Notes: generated by a model from the sequence alone, not told the origin. Positions 49,092 through 57,845 are shown, counted from the first letter of the stretch. The stretch: 58,943 nucleotides of DNA from CAYQMF01 sp964418595 (GCA_964418595.1 CAYQMF010000027.1:1-58943); one strand, 5' to 3'. Translations and numbers: made by a program.

Positions 49092-51350
49092 TCAATGCAC
49101 CGACGTCCGCAGGCGCAACTTGGTCGCCGGTCGCCCACGAAGGCCATCGGGTGCGCCTGGGATCTCCTCGACGCCAACTCGCTTCAGGACCTCGATGGCT
49201 CGGTTCATGCGCGCCGCTGACACGTTGCGGCCGAGCAGATGGCTGACCTGGGTCCGGGTCCGGCCGTCGGGGTGCTCACGGAGCGCCTGGAGGATCCGCT
49301 CGGCCACCGGATCGCCGAGCCGGTCGCCGAAGATCCACGCCGCGGAGTCCTCCGCGTAGCGCCAAAGCTCCAGCGCGGCCTCGAGGTGCATCAGGTCGAC
49401 CTCGCCGGCACCGTCCAGGCACGCGAACACGAGGGCCAGGCGGAGAGGGATCGTGCTTCCTCTGGCGAGCAGGGAGCCGAGCAGGCCGGGTCGATCCTCG
49501 CTGAGCCGCCTGTACTCTGAGTGCCACCTGCTGCGCGCGGCAGGTGCCAGGCGCACCTCGCCGAGCAGTCGTGCCCGATCGAGGGAGCGCCGGACCTGTT
49601 CGCCGTAGTGGGCGAGCAGGTCCCGTGGCACCGCGGGCGCATCGGGCAGGAGTTTCGAGCGCCTGCAGCAGATCCAGATGAACCGGTTGCCGAATCCGTT
49701 GGCGGCCTCGACGTCCTCGAGCACGTTGAGCAGTTCGTCCTGGGTGATGTGTCCGACCAGGCCAACGTGCGGGTGCGTCGCGACCTCGCCGACCGACTTC
49801 GCCATCACGCGGAGGGTCTCGCCGTCCCACGCCTCTCGGAGGATCTGCGAGAGGGTCGCCCCCTCACGCCGCATGACGCCGAACACCCGGGCGAGCTCCG
49901 GCTCGACAACGAGCAGCCTCTTGTCCCGGACCCCCTCGTCGACGAGGACGTCCTCGCGCCCCATGGTGTGGCCGCGGTTCTTCACGGGTTGGTTCTGCCA
50001 CTTCGGATCGCGCACGCAGTGGATCAGGCCCTCGCCAGTTGCGAGCCCGCCCTGCACGCGTGCCATGAAGCCGGCTTCGCGTGCGGGCCCGATGGGGAGG
50101 TTACCCACGCCGGGCTCGGCGATCGGCTCCGCGCACCGGAAGACCTCGCGGACCACCGACCACGCCGTGCCCTTGCGGCCGCTCGCCGTCGCACCCACGA
50201 CCCCGAAGAACAGGTTGCCGCAGTGCTTCGTGGCGCCGACTCGCAGATGTGGCCCCTTGTTGAGGGCAATGCCGTAGGCGGCCAGGAAGTGCACGAGCAG
50301 CGCGACGGGGTCCGCCTCGGTGAAGGGCTCGACCTCGGCGACGAGCTCGCCGGCGAGACCGTACAACGCCACCTCGCCGAGCGGCGCCGGCCACGGTCTC
50401 GCCGCGCTGGGCGGCTCCGAGTCGGCCGCTGCCGCCGTGGCCGGCGCCGGTTGGTCAACCCACCCCGCCTTCTTCGCCATGTAGTACAGCGTCCCGAGGG
50501 TGATCTCACGCGCGCCAGAGAGGGTCTCTCGCAGGCTGCGCCACTGCCGTCGGCACTCCTGCGCGCTGTAGTTGTCCGGCTTCTTCGCGGTCTTGCTCCA
50601 CTCGTCCCACAGTGCGAAGGCCTGCTGGTCAGCACCCGTGCTCTTGAGCGCCATGCCGACGCGCATCCACTCGTCGCGCTCGCAGTCGGCGTCGAGGAAC
50701 TCGAGCGCACCGCGAATCCTCGCGACCTCGTGCGCGGGCAGCTCGTTCCAGGCTGGTTCGGTGACGCCGCGCTCCACCGGTGCACCCGCGGGCCGCTCGT
50801 CGCACAAGAGATCGAGCAACCAAGCCGGCGCGTGCTGGATCGCGCTTCGCAGGTCGTCGATCTCAGCGTCGACGTCGAGCCACTCGTAGCGTCGACCGCT
50901 CGCGTGCAGGCTCGGCGCCGCCACGACGTAGCCGCCTTCGCCACGGACGTCGAAGCCAGCCCTCATCCTGAGCTTGCCCTTCGAGTTCGTGACCAAGCCA
51001 GAGTCCGGCCAACTGAAGTACAGGTGCCTTCCTCCGCCGCCGGTGCGGGCCTGCAGGGTCGTGGGTTCGCGTGCATCGTGGTCGTCGAGCAGCGCCCGCC
51101 AGCGTTCCTCGTCGTCGACGTCGACAACCCAGACGCGTGACGCGGCCCCCGTCGCGATGGCGACCCCCGCGTCGGGCCGCGCCGCGCACCACGCCCGGAT
51201 CGTCGCCTCGTCCGTCGTCGCGTCATGGCAACCGTGGGGCACCAGGTCGCCGATGGGTTCCTTTCCCCGATTCCACACCGGAAGCACACGCAGGCCGAGC
51301 GCGGCGTATCGAAGCGCCGCGGCCAGAGCCCCCGAGGCATCAGCCGTCAT
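49092..51350 (-). CDS. Primase-polymerase/helicase replication protein (Prim-Pol, PriCT, DUF3987)
   Basis: A 752-residue replication protein. Residues ~10-190 form a bifunctional primase-polymerase domain, with 'GLRVLPVWNRGKEPIG', the metal-binding 'VWVVDVDDEERW' and 'TGGGGRHLYFSWP'. A PriCT-type domain follows at about 210-290 ('ALEFLDADCERDEWMRVGMA', 'DNYSAQECRRQW'). The C-terminal half is DUF3987-like, with a P-loop-like 'GVVGATASGRKGTAW' and 'LLVVEPELARVFGVM'; the Walker A is atypical, so helicase activity is uncertain. It ends in a winged-helix-like segment. It would start replication of the excised element. The ATG overlaps the upstream stop (ATGA). Confidence 0.85.
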   Translation of the reverse strand: MTADASGALAAALRYAALGLRVLPVWNRGKEPIGDLVPHGCHDATTDEATIRAWCAARPDAGVAIATGAASRVWVVDVDDEERWRALLDDHDAREPTTLQARTGGGGRHLYFSWPDSGLVTNSKGKLRMRAGFDVRGEGGYVVAAPSLHASGRRYEWLDVDAEIDDLRSAIQHAPAWLLDLLCDERPAGAPVERGVTEPAWNELPAHEVARIRGALEFLDADCERDEWMRVGMALKSTGADQQAFALWDEWSKTAKKPDNYSAQECRRQWRSLRETLSGAREITLGTLYYMAKKAGWVDQPAPATAAAADSEPPSAARPWPAPLGEVALYGLAGELVAEVEPFTEADPVALLVHFLAAYGIALNKGPHLRVGATKHCGNLFFGVVGATASGRKGTAWSVVREVFRCAEPIAEPGVGNLPIGPAREAGFMARVQGGLATGEGLIHCVRDPKWQNQPVKNRGHTMGREDVLVDEGVRDKRLLVVEPELARVFGVMRREGATLSQILREAWDGETLRVMAKSVGEVATHPHVGLVGHITQDELLNVLEDVEAANGFGNRFIWICCRRSKLLPDAPAVPRDLLAHYGEQVRRSLDRARLLGEVRLAPAARSRWHSEYRRLSEDRPGLLGSLLARGSTIPLRLALVFACLDGAGEVDLMHLEAALELWRYAEDSAAWIFGDRLGDPVAERILQALREHPDGRTRTQVSHLLGRNVSAARMNRAIEVLKRVGVEEIPGAPDGLRGRPATKLRLRTSVH

Positions 51351-52060
51351 TGCTCCTCCTCGCGGCCACGGTATCCTTCGGTGGTTCCTCTCTTCCTAAT
51401 GGTTGGCCCGCCTGCGGCCCGTGCCGGGATGGCCCGCGCGGGCCGCGCTTTCTCTCGGCGCCGAGCAAAGCCATGGCGCAGCTCGGACGCGAGCGCCGGC
51501 CCGGCCCGCAGCTCCGCGACGATGCAGTCGCGACAGCCTCGAGAGAGCCTCAGCTGCGTGAGCCAGTGAGCAGCGCGGGCCGGCCCTCGGTTGCGCGACC
51601 TGCTCACCCGGCATAGGCGATCCAGGAAGGAATGCGCGGAGGCTTCCCCGACGATGCCCGTGATCGTGCCCGTGACCCGGGTCGCCTCGCGGGCGCACTC
51701 CGGCACGAGCCTCGAGATGGCCTCGAGCAGAACCCGGCACCGTTGCGACACCTCGGCGCGGATGACCGCGAGCTGCGCGCCGAGGCGGCGCCGCATGGCC
51801 TGCAGGAGACCGTCCCGGCCAATCAGTCGAACGCACCGGCCGTGCGCTGGAACGCTGAGGATCTGCCCGTTGTGCAAGCCCCAGTGCTCCGGGTCGGGTG
51901 GCTGGATCGGCACCCGCTCACTGCACGACTGGCCACACACTTCGCACGGAGGGTGCAACGCTGGTAGACTCCCCACCCGACCGCACCCCAGGAAGGTCTG
52001 GTCATCGGCGGCGTTCGGAGGTGGCACTCCGGCGCCGCCGCCTTCATCTTCGATGGTCAC
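51347..52060 (-). CDS. Cys-containing hypothetical protein in the replication operon
   Basis: A 237-residue protein with 'PPCEVCGQSCSERV', a likely zinc site, near residue 37 and a helical Arg-rich middle ('LQAMRRRLGAQLAVIRAEVS'). The last ~50 residues are low-complexity and basic. GTG 52060 overlaps the preceding stop; its own stop overlaps the primase ATG. It may bind DNA next to the primase; no family recognised. Confidence 0.55.
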   Translation of the reverse strand: MTIEDEGGGAGVPPPNAADDQTFLGCGRVGSLPALHPPCEVCGQSCSERVPIQPPDPEHWGLHNGQILSVPAHGRCVRLIGRDGLLQAMRRRLGAQLAVIRAEVSQRCRVLLEAISRLVPECAREATRVTGTITGIVGEASAHSFLDRLCRVSRSRNRGPARAAHWLTQLRLSRGCRDCIVAELRAGPALASELRHGFARRREKARPARAIPARAAGGPTIRKRGTTEGYRGREEEQ

Positions 52061-52452
52061 GGGGCACCTCCGAGTAGCACCTTCGCCGCGCGGTGGAGCT
52101 GCTCGGCGCGGCGCCGCCGAGCAGGCTCGGTGCGGTTGGAGCTGCGGGGCGCGGGCGCCGGGCCCGGCGCGCGTTGCGCGTCGATCGCGTCGAGGAACTC
52201 GCGCAGCTCGCGACCACTGCAGCAATGGCGTGCACCAATGCGCCGGGTCGACAACTTGCGGCCGCGGACCCCGGCAACGTGCCAGCGCACGACGGCGCGG
52301 GGGTGCATCCCGCGCCCGGGAACGCGTCCCGGAAGCACGAGAGCCCACGCGCCGAGCGAGGCGACGACGTCGTCGGCGCGGCCGGCGAGTAGGTCGGCGA
52401 GCGTCGCTGGTGCGGCGTAAGGGTGAGCGGAACGAGGTTCGCGTGTCGTCAC
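52057..52452 (-). CDS. DUF1580-like helix-turn-helix protein
   Basis: A 131-residue protein. The central part 'PRAVVRWHVAGVRGRKLSTR' and 'RIGARHCCSGRELREFLDAI' matches the planctomycete DUF1580/MerR-like DNA-binding pattern (HTH, then a 'G-x-R-x-x-x' wing). The C-terminus is Arg/Ala-rich. GTG 52452 overlaps the upstream stop, and its stop overlaps the next GTG, placing it second in a four-gene coupled operon ending in the primase. Probably a regulator or origin-binding protein. Confidence 0.62.
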   Translation of the reverse strand: MTTREPRSAHPYAAPATLADLLAGRADDVVASLGAWALVLPGRVPGRGMHPRAVVRWHVAGVRGRKLSTRRIGARHCCSGRELREFLDAIDAQRAPGPAPAPRSSNRTEPARRRRAEQLHRAAKVLLGGAP

Positions 52453-52715
52453 GATGCAGCCTCCGCCGGCAGGGCGCCGGACTCGCGAGCGAACTTCACC
52501 AGCGCCGCGCGCGTGGTCAGCCATCGCCGCCCAATCTGGCGCGCCTCGATCCTGTGGCCCCGAACCCCTGTGCGAATCCAGCGGAACACGAGCGACACCG
52601 CGATCGGGTACGCGACGATCTCTGAGAGGACCTTCGCGAACGTCTCCAGGCCTTCGAGATGGTCGACGGGTTCGGCCTGCACACCCCGCGCCGTGCTTCT
52701 GTTCTTCGCTGCCAT
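52449..52715 (-). CDS. DUF1580-like helix-turn-helix protein
   Basis: An 88-residue DNA-binding protein with 'AYPIAVSLVFRWIRTGVRGH' and 'RIEARQIGRRWLTTRAALVK', the same HTH and wing pattern as its downstream neighbour. It is first in the coupled minus-strand replication operon, 111 bp downstream of the integrase stop. ATG 52715 is preferred; no clear ribosome site. DUF1580 proteins are near-exclusive to planctomycetes, so the element is native to this phylum. Confidence 0.68.
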   Translation of the reverse strand: MAAKNRSTARGVQAEPVDHLEGLETFAKVLSEIVAYPIAVSLVFRWIRTGVRGHRIEARQIGRRWLTTRAALVKFARESGALPAEAAS

Positions 52716-52826
52716 GTTGGTGCGTAACTTCACCAGTCGGCTAATCACGCCCGCTATGAGCGAACACAGAAAACCTCGCGCGAGAGCCAATGGCGGATTC
52801 TCGCAAGCTTCGCTCTCGGCGCGCCT

Positions 52827-54248
52827 CTACCCGAGCCTCTCCATCAGCTCTGCAGCGCGTCGCTCGTCCCGCTCGACGTAGATCTGCGTGACGTTGAGGC
52901 TCGAGTGACCGAGCACCGCTCGCGTGCCGTCGTGGTCGTGGGACCCGGCTTCGACGCGCGTAGCGGCGGCGTGGCGTAGCTGGTGGCACGACCAGCGGGG
53001 CACGCGACCCGGAGCCTTTCGGATGGCCTCGAGGGCCTTTCGCACCGCTTGCCGCCGAGACTCGTGTTCGTCGCCGCAGGCCTGCTCGGCGAGGCGGTCG
53101 AGCGCTCGCCTGGGCATGCGGCTCGCCAGGCGCGCGCACGCCGCATCGATGGCACCAGACCTGTCGGGCAGCAGCTCGAGGAGCTTCGTGCGCATCGCAG
53201 CGATCTTGTCGGGGGCGTTGGCGGCGTTGATCGCACGCGTGATGGCCAGGGTGAGTGCGTGCGTGTCGTAGCGGGCACCGACCGCGAGCTTCGGGCTCCG
53301 TGCGTTTGCCTCGTCGCGTGCGCGTTGCGATGGCGTGAGCTTCGAACGGCGCTGTTGGCGCCGCTGCCGCTTCTGCTCCTCGAGCGCGTCCGCCGGCCTG
53401 AACAGGAACTCGTTCGGCGCCGCCCGCAAGAGCAGGGGGCCAAGGATCGCACGCGCCTCTGGTCCGAACCAGATCGTGCGCGCCTTGCCATGGTGCTGCG
53501 TCTTGTGGTGGGGCGGAGTGAAACGCCACGGGCTCTTCGACCGGTCGATGTCGCAGGGTCGCGCCTGCAGCAACTCGCCGGCACGGGCGCCCGACCACCA
53601 CATGACGAGCACGGCAGCCCGGAGCGGCGTCGACAGGTGCGGGAGGGTCGCTTCGACGGCCGCCCAAGCTGCGGGACGCACCACCTTCGGTTCGCGGAGC
53701 CGCGAGTCGCCGGCGCGAAGAGACGCCAGAGCGGCGAGGGCGTGCGCTGTGTCGGCAGGGACCAGCTCTCGCGCGACGCACCAACGGAAGAACCGCTTGA
53801 TGCCTTGGACCATCCGGTTGAGTTCCCGGCGGTTGAAGCGACCGCTCTCCGCCATGGCGTCGCGCAGGCTCGCGAGCAGGCGCGGCCCGAACTGACTCGC
53901 CGGCATCCTGCCGTGCCGAGCCTGCAGGTCGCGGAGCGAGCGGTCGGCGTGATCGCGAACCCACACGGACCTGTGGGCGAGCTCCTCGGTCTTGTAGACG
54001 ATGATCAGCTCGTCGATGGTGGGGGAGGACACCTCCTGTTCGCGTCGTCGTTGCGGGACCAGGTCCTCGCCCGCGAGGAGCGCCGCCACGAAGGCGGCGT
54101 ACCGTTGCTTCGCCTCCACGCTCCCGAATGGCCCGAAGTAGAAGTCGCGGGCCCGGCCGTTGGTGTGGACGCGGGCGAAGGCGCGGCCGCTCTTGTGCCG
54201 CAGGAGCTTGGGGATGCGCGGTACTCCGCGCGCGTCGTCGAGTTGCAT
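52827..54248 (-). CDS. Tyrosine integrase of the tRNA-Phe element
   Basis: A 473-residue integrase adjacent to the intact tRNA-Phe att site. An arm-type DNA-binding N-terminus ('SGRAFARVHTNGRARDFYFG') and core-binding domain are followed by the catalytic domain: 'MWWSGARAGELLQARPCDID' (Arg), 'PPHHKTQHHGKARTIWFG' (Lys hairpin), 'RWSCHQLRHAAATRVE' (His-x-x-Arg) and 'VLGHSSLNVTQIYVERD' (His and nucleophile Tyr). About 100 residues are inserted between the lysine hairpin and the His-x-x-Arg motif ('LEEQKRQRRQQRRSKLTPSQ' and an Ala/Arg-rich helix), making it longer than typical phage integrases. It probably catalyses integration into the tRNA 3' end. A 113-bp gap separates it from the tRNA. Confidence 0.9.
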   Translation of the reverse strand: MQLDDARGVPRIPKLLRHKSGRAFARVHTNGRARDFYFGPFGSVEAKQRYAAFVAALLAGEDLVPQRRREQEVSSPTIDELIIVYKTEELAHRSVWVRDHADRSLRDLQARHGRMPASQFGPRLLASLRDAMAESGRFNRRELNRMVQGIKRFFRWCVARELVPADTAHALAALASLRAGDSRLREPKVVRPAAWAAVEATLPHLSTPLRAAVLVMWWSGARAGELLQARPCDIDRSKSPWRFTPPHHKTQHHGKARTIWFGPEARAILGPLLLRAAPNEFLFRPADALEEQKRQRRQQRRSKLTPSQRARDEANARSPKLAVGARYDTHALTLAITRAINAANAPDKIAAMRTKLLELLPDRSGAIDAACARLASRMPRRALDRLAEQACGDEHESRRQAVRKALEAIRKAPGRVPRWSCHQLRHAAATRVEAGSHDHDGTRAVLGHSSLNVTQIYVERDERRAAELMERLG

Positions 54249-54361
54249 CGTCGGTCTCCGGTTGGGTGCTCCCGTGATCTGGTGAGACCACGGCGAGGCA
54301 CTCGCCGGCGCCGCACGGCCGAAGCCGGTGGACGCAACTCGCGTCGTCAGCGCTTGTTAGA

Positions 54362-54406
54362 TGGTGGGCAGGGCCGGAGTTGAACCGGCGACCCCAGCAT
54401 TTTCAA
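54362..54406. repeat. Right att direct repeat within tRNA-Phe
   Basis: 45 bp identical to 37936-37980, running from the anticodon loop through CCA. Recombination between the two copies would excise a circle of 16,426 bp and leave an intact tRNA gene. Confidence 0.95.
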
Positions 54407-54437
54407 TGCTGTGCTCTACCAGCTGAGCTACCTGCCC
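54362..54437 (-). tRNA. tRNA-Phe (anticodon GAA), CCA encoded
   Basis: The minus strand folds into a full cloverleaf: acceptor GGGCAGG/CCTGCCC, D arm with GCTCAGCTGGTAGAGC, anticodon stem CAGCA/TGCTG with loop TTGAAAA (anticodon GAA), T arm with GGTTCAACTCC, discriminator A and encoded CCA. Its 3' 45 nt (54362-54406) are the right att repeat, so the mature tRNA is rebuilt by element DNA. Confidence 0.97.
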
Positions 54438-54507
54438 GGGTCGAAGGGCGGCGGACGATAGGGGCGGTGCAAAGGCCACGCAAGCGCGCGGGACGGAAGA
54501 TTCGTGG

Positions 54508-55467
54508 CTACGCGTCGCGCAGGATCGCGGCGGCGCGCGCGACGTCGCGGGTGATCTGAGCGCGCAGGGCGTCGGCGTCGGCGAAGGTCTGCTCGGGACG
54601 CAGGTGTTCGACGAAGCCGACCTCCAGCGAAGCGCCGTAGAGATCGCCGTGCCAGTCGAGCAGGTGCACTTCGAGCACCGCGGGCGAGTCGGGCGCGGTG
54701 AACGTGGGCCGTCGGCCGAGGTTGGCGACGCCGGCGAACGTCTCGCCGTCGTGGATGACGTGGACGGCGTACACACCGAGTGGCGGAAGGACCGGGCTCT
54801 GCGGGATGACGTTGGCCGTCGGGAAGCCGAGACCCCGGCCGCGTCCGTCGCCGCGCGCCACGGTGCCGAAGGCAGACGGGTAGCGACCGAGCAGGCGAGT
54901 GGCTCGCGGTAGGTCGCCGGCCGCGATCGCGGCGCGGATGGCGGTCGACGAGATCGGTGCGCCGTCGACGAGCAGCGGCGCCGCCGTGCGCACCGTGAAG
55001 CCGAGCTTGCCGCCCAGGTCGGCGAACGCGGCGGGTGTGCCTTCCCGGTCGCGACCGAGGGCGGAGTCGAAGCCCAACAGGAGGCCGCGGGCGCCGAGCG
55101 CGCGCGCCAGGATCCGCGTCGCGAACTCGGTCGCGGTGAGGTGGCGCAGGCGATCGTCGAAGTCGAGCAGCACGAGCCGTTGCACGCCGGCGCGACGCAG
55201 GAGACGGAGGCGGTGCGAGACGCTCACCAGCAGCGGTGGCGCCGCGCCGCGCAGCAGGAGATCGGGATGCGCGCGGAACGTGATCGCCGTCGGCACCGCG
55301 TCGAGCGCGGCGGCCATCTCCACCAGCTCGTGCACGAGGCGGAGGTGTCCGAGATGCACGCCGTCGAACACGCCCACGGTGACGGCCGAGCGCGCCTCGC
55401 GCCCTTCGCCGTGGAGCGCCACGAGGTCGAGAGCCAGCAGGTGGTCGAGGCCCTCGACGACCCTCAT
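54508..55467 (-). CDS. ribF: Bifunctional riboflavin kinase/FAD synthetase RibF
   Basis: A 319-residue enzyme that makes FMN and then FAD. The adenylyltransferase domain (~1-180) has 'VTVGVFDGVHLGHLRLV' (HxGH-type nucleotide site) and 'ISSTAIRAAIAAGDLPRA'. The riboflavin kinase domain (~185-300) has 'GTVARGDGRGRGLGFPTANV', 'PLGVYAVHV' and 'AGVANLGRRPTF', with the catalytic Glu in 'AVLEVHLLD'. It is the first gene downstream of tRNA-Phe's 5' side and lies 24 bp after def on the same strand, so the two may be cotranscribed. Confidence 0.95.
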   Translation of the reverse strand: MRVVEGLDHLLALDLVALHGEGREARSAVTVGVFDGVHLGHLRLVHELVEMAAALDAVPTAITFRAHPDLLLRGAAPPLLVSVSHRLRLLRRAGVQRLVLLDFDDRLRHLTATEFATRILARALGARGLLLGFDSALGRDREGTPAAFADLGGKLGFTVRTAAPLLVDGAPISSTAIRAAIAAGDLPRATRLLGRYPSAFGTVARGDGRGRGLGFPTANVIPQSPVLPPLGVYAVHVIHDGETFAGVANLGRRPTFTAPDSPAVLEVHLLDWHGDLYGASLEVGFVEHLRPEQTFADADALRAQITRDVARAAAILRDA

Positions 55468-55491
55468 GCGTCGACGCTCACCCTCGGCGCC

Positions 55492-56007
55492 TCACTCGGC
55501 GGGCGCACGGTAGTCGCGCTCGAGGTCCAGCAGGCGCGGGCGGATGCGGACCTTGTCGGTCGCGCTCAGGCGGTCGACGAACAACACGCCGCGCAGGTGA
55601 TCCATCTCGTGCTGGACGATGCGGGCCAGGAAGTCGGCGAACTGCGCCTCCTGCGCCGCGCCCTGCTCGTCGACGTAGGCGACCGTGATCTTGGTGGCGC
55701 GCTCGACCTCGCCGTAGATCCCGGGGAACGAGAGGCAGCCCTCTTCACCCCATTCGCGACCCTTCTGCGCCTTGATCACCGGGTTGACGAGGACCTTCTC
55801 TTCCTCCGGATGGCCCGCCTCGCCGGTCGGGTTCAGGACCAGCAGATTGAGCGCGAGCCCGACCTGGGGGGCGGCGAGGCCGACCCCGCGTTCCGCGTAC
55901 ATGCTCTGGAACATCGCGCGGATGATCTCGCGGTGGCTGGCATCGAGGCCGGCGATGTCCTTGCCGCCGCGGCGCAGGAGTGGGTTGGGGTAGACGAGGA
56001 CCTCCAT
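55492..56007 (-). CDS. def: Peptide deformylase
   Basis: A 171-residue metal-dependent hydrolase that removes formyl from new N-termini. All three family motifs are intact: 'GVGLAAPQVG' (motif 1), 'EEGCLSFPG' (motif 2, metal Cys) and 'QHEMDHLRGVLF' (motif 3, HExxH). The end 'SATDKVRIRPRL' is typical. It is divergent from the TPR gene across 125 bp. Confidence 0.97.
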   Translation of the reverse strand: MEVLVYPNPLLRRGGKDIAGLDASHREIIRAMFQSMYAERGVGLAAPQVGLALNLLVLNPTGEAGHPEEEKVLVNPVIKAQKGREWGEEGCLSFPGIYGEVERATKITVAYVDEQGAAQEAQFADFLARIVQHEMDHLRGVLFVDRLSATDKVRIRPRLLDLERDYRAPAE

Positions 56008-56132
56008 GGGGCGGGCGGAGGGTAAGGGACGGGCGCGAGTCCCGAAAGAGGCAGTCGAAGCCCCGCGGGTTGCGAGCCCCGAGGGCCGCGGCTACCATCC
56101 CGCGCCCTTTCCACCGCCCCGCACGAACCGAC

Positions 56133-57476
56133 ATGGCCATGGATCTCAGCAAGCACCTCGAGAAGGCCGAGGAGGCGGTCAAGCGGCGCGCGTATCCGTT
56201 GGCGATCGACATCTACGGCAAGCTCCTCGCGATGCAGCCGGACAGTGGCGAGGCGCGCGCCGGGCTGCGCGAGGCGCTGTTCAAGAAGGCCGCCGCCAAG
56301 GCTCCGTCGCGGGCCGTCGCGATGGTCGGCGGCGGGATCCACCTGTTGACCGGGTTCCTGGCCCGCAGCTTCGGCCGGCACGCCGCGGCCGCGAAGGCCT
56401 ACGAGCGCTACCTGAGCCTGGACCCCCTGCACGAGGGGACCAACCTCGCGCTGGGGCGAAGCCTGCGGAAGGCCGGGCTCAACCGCTCGGCGTTGGCCGT
56501 GTTTCGCGCCTTCGCCGGCGCCGAGCCGCGCTGCCTCGAGGCCGCCCGCAGCGCGGGGGAACTGCTCTACGCGGACGGGCAGATCGACGACGCGCTCGAG
56601 ATGTACGAGCAGGCGCTGCGGATCGACCCCCGCGACCAGGACTCGCTCAAGGCGCGCAAGAACCTCGCGGCCGAGGGCGCCCTCAAGAAGAGCGGCATCG
56701 AGAGCGCCAAGCACTCCCGTGACCTGCTGAAGGACAGCGAGGCGCAGCGGCAGATCGAGCGTCAGGCGCGCCTGCAGCTTTCGCCGGAGGAGATCGCCGC
56801 AGAGCTGGGCCCCCTCGAGGAGCAACTCGCGGCGCGCCCGGATGACATCAAGCTCCTGCGCCGCGTCGCAGACCTGCGCCGCATGGAGGGCGACGAGCGT
56901 GGCGCCCTGGACTGCCTGGAGAAGGCCCTGCAGGTCGAACCCGGCGACGGCGACCTCGCCGACAAGGTGGGCGACCTCCGTCTTGCGCTCCAGGAGAAGC
57001 TGGTGGTCGCGGCTCGCAAGCGGGGCGACGACCACGCGGCGGGTCTCGCTGGCAAGGCACTGGCCGAGGCCCAGGCGGCCGAGTTCAAGCGCCGGGTGCA
57101 GCGCAACCCCACCGACCTGGGCCTGCGCTTCCACCTCGGCTCCGCCCTCCGCCGCCTGGACCGCCAGGACGAGGCGATCGCTGAACTCCAGCAGGCCGTC
57201 AAGGACCCGCGCATGAAGGTCGAGGCCCTGGTGGAACTCGGGGCGGCCTTCCGGGCCAAGGGGCTGACGGACCTGGCGCTCGGCCAGTTGCAAAAGGCGC
57301 TGGACGCCACCGGTCCGTCCGGCAAACTTGGCAAAGACATCCTCTACGAGATGGGCGTCCTCACGGAGGCCGCCGGCAAGCGCGACGAAGCGCTCGCGCT
57401 CTTCTCCCGCATCATCGAACAGGACATCGGTTTCCGCGACGTCGCCAAACGCGTGGAGCAACTCGAAGCGTCCTGA
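56133..57476 (+). CDS. Tetratricopeptide-repeat protein
   Basis: A 447-residue cytoplasmic protein built from TPR-like helical pairs, for example 'HLEKAEEAVKRRAYPLAIDI', 'AYERYLSLDPLHEGTNLALG', 'ALEMYEQALRIDPRDQDSLK' and 'ALDCLEKALQVEPGDGDLAD'. A charged non-repeat stretch lies at about 195-235. No signal peptide or enzyme domain. It probably acts as a scaffold; partner unknown. It is located 55 bp upstream of rpsT, and the two may be cotranscribed. ATG 56133 and ATG 56139 are both possible starts. Confidence 0.82.
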   Translation: MAMDLSKHLEKAEEAVKRRAYPLAIDIYGKLLAMQPDSGEARAGLREALFKKAAAKAPSRAVAMVGGGIHLLTGFLARSFGRHAAAAKAYERYLSLDPLHEGTNLALGRSLRKAGLNRSALAVFRAFAGAEPRCLEAARSAGELLYADGQIDDALEMYEQALRIDPRDQDSLKARKNLAAEGALKKSGIESAKHSRDLLKDSEAQRQIERQARLQLSPEEIAAELGPLEEQLAARPDDIKLLRRVADLRRMEGDERGALDCLEKALQVEPGDGDLADKVGDLRLALQEKLVVAARKRGDDHAAGLAGKALAEAQAAEFKRRVQRNPTDLGLRFHLGSALRRLDRQDEAIAELQQAVKDPRMKVEALVELGAAFRAKGLTDLALGQLQKALDATGPSGKLGKDILYEMGVLTEAAGKRDEALALFSRIIEQDIGFRDVAKRVEQLEAS

Positions 57477-57531
57477 TCCCGCCCCGCAGTCTCGCCCAGA
57501 ATCCCAGACCCGATCCCATCCCACTGACCCC

Positions 57532-57795
57532 ATGGCTCACAGCAACCAGGCGCGCAAGCGCATCCGCCAGAACGAGAAGGCCCGCATGCGCAACAAGGCG
57601 CGCCTGTCCGAGATGAAGTCGATGATCAAGCGGTTCGAGGCCGCGGTCGCGAGCGGCGACAAGGCCACGGTTGCCGAGCTGCTGCCGATCGTCAGCAAGA
57701 AGATCGACAAGGCTGGCAAGACCAGCGTGATGCACAAGAACACCGCGGCGCGTCGCAAGAGCCGGATGGCTCGGATCGCTGCCGCGGTGAAGTGA
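57532..57795 (+). CDS. rpsT: 30S ribosomal protein S20
   Basis: An 87-residue, Lys/Arg-rich helical protein with the family pattern 'MAHSNQARKRIRQNEKARMR', 'NKARLSEMKSMIKRFEAAV' and 'HKNTAARRKSRMARIAAAVK'. It binds 16S rRNA early in small-subunit assembly. ATG 57532 gives the exact family N-terminus; the longer frame upstream overlaps the TPR gene and is not used. A strong terminator follows 51 bp after the stop. Confidence 0.97.
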   Translation: MAHSNQARKRIRQNEKARMRNKARLSEMKSMIKRFEAAVASGDKATVAELLPIVSKKIDKAGKTSVMHKNTAARRKSRMARIAAAVK

Positions 57796-57845
57796 GCGCA
57801 GCGGGCGGGGCCCCAGGTCCTCTCGACTCTCCGCTCGCCCCACGA

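Larger units (their letters stand above)
37936..54406. mobile_element. 16.4 kb integrated element in the 3' end of tRNA-Phe
   Basis: Both ends carry the same 45 bp, identical base for base, corresponding to the 3' part of tRNA-Phe(GAA) from the anticodon loop through CCA. The tRNA at 54362-54437 is complete; the copy at 37936-37980 is the displaced 3' fragment. A tyrosine integrase (52827-54248) lies next to the intact tRNA end. Inside are a second tyrosine recombinase, an excisionase-like protein, primase/helicase, prohead protease, tape-measure protein, a putAbiC-like protein and unknowns. No capsid, portal or large terminase is seen, so it is either a decayed prophage or a satellite-type element. 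Confidence 0.92.

Noticed and set aside
51591..52625. Plus-strand frame antisense to the replication operon
   Set aside because: Arg-rich and motif-free; the minus strand has four coupled genes with HTH and primase motifs.
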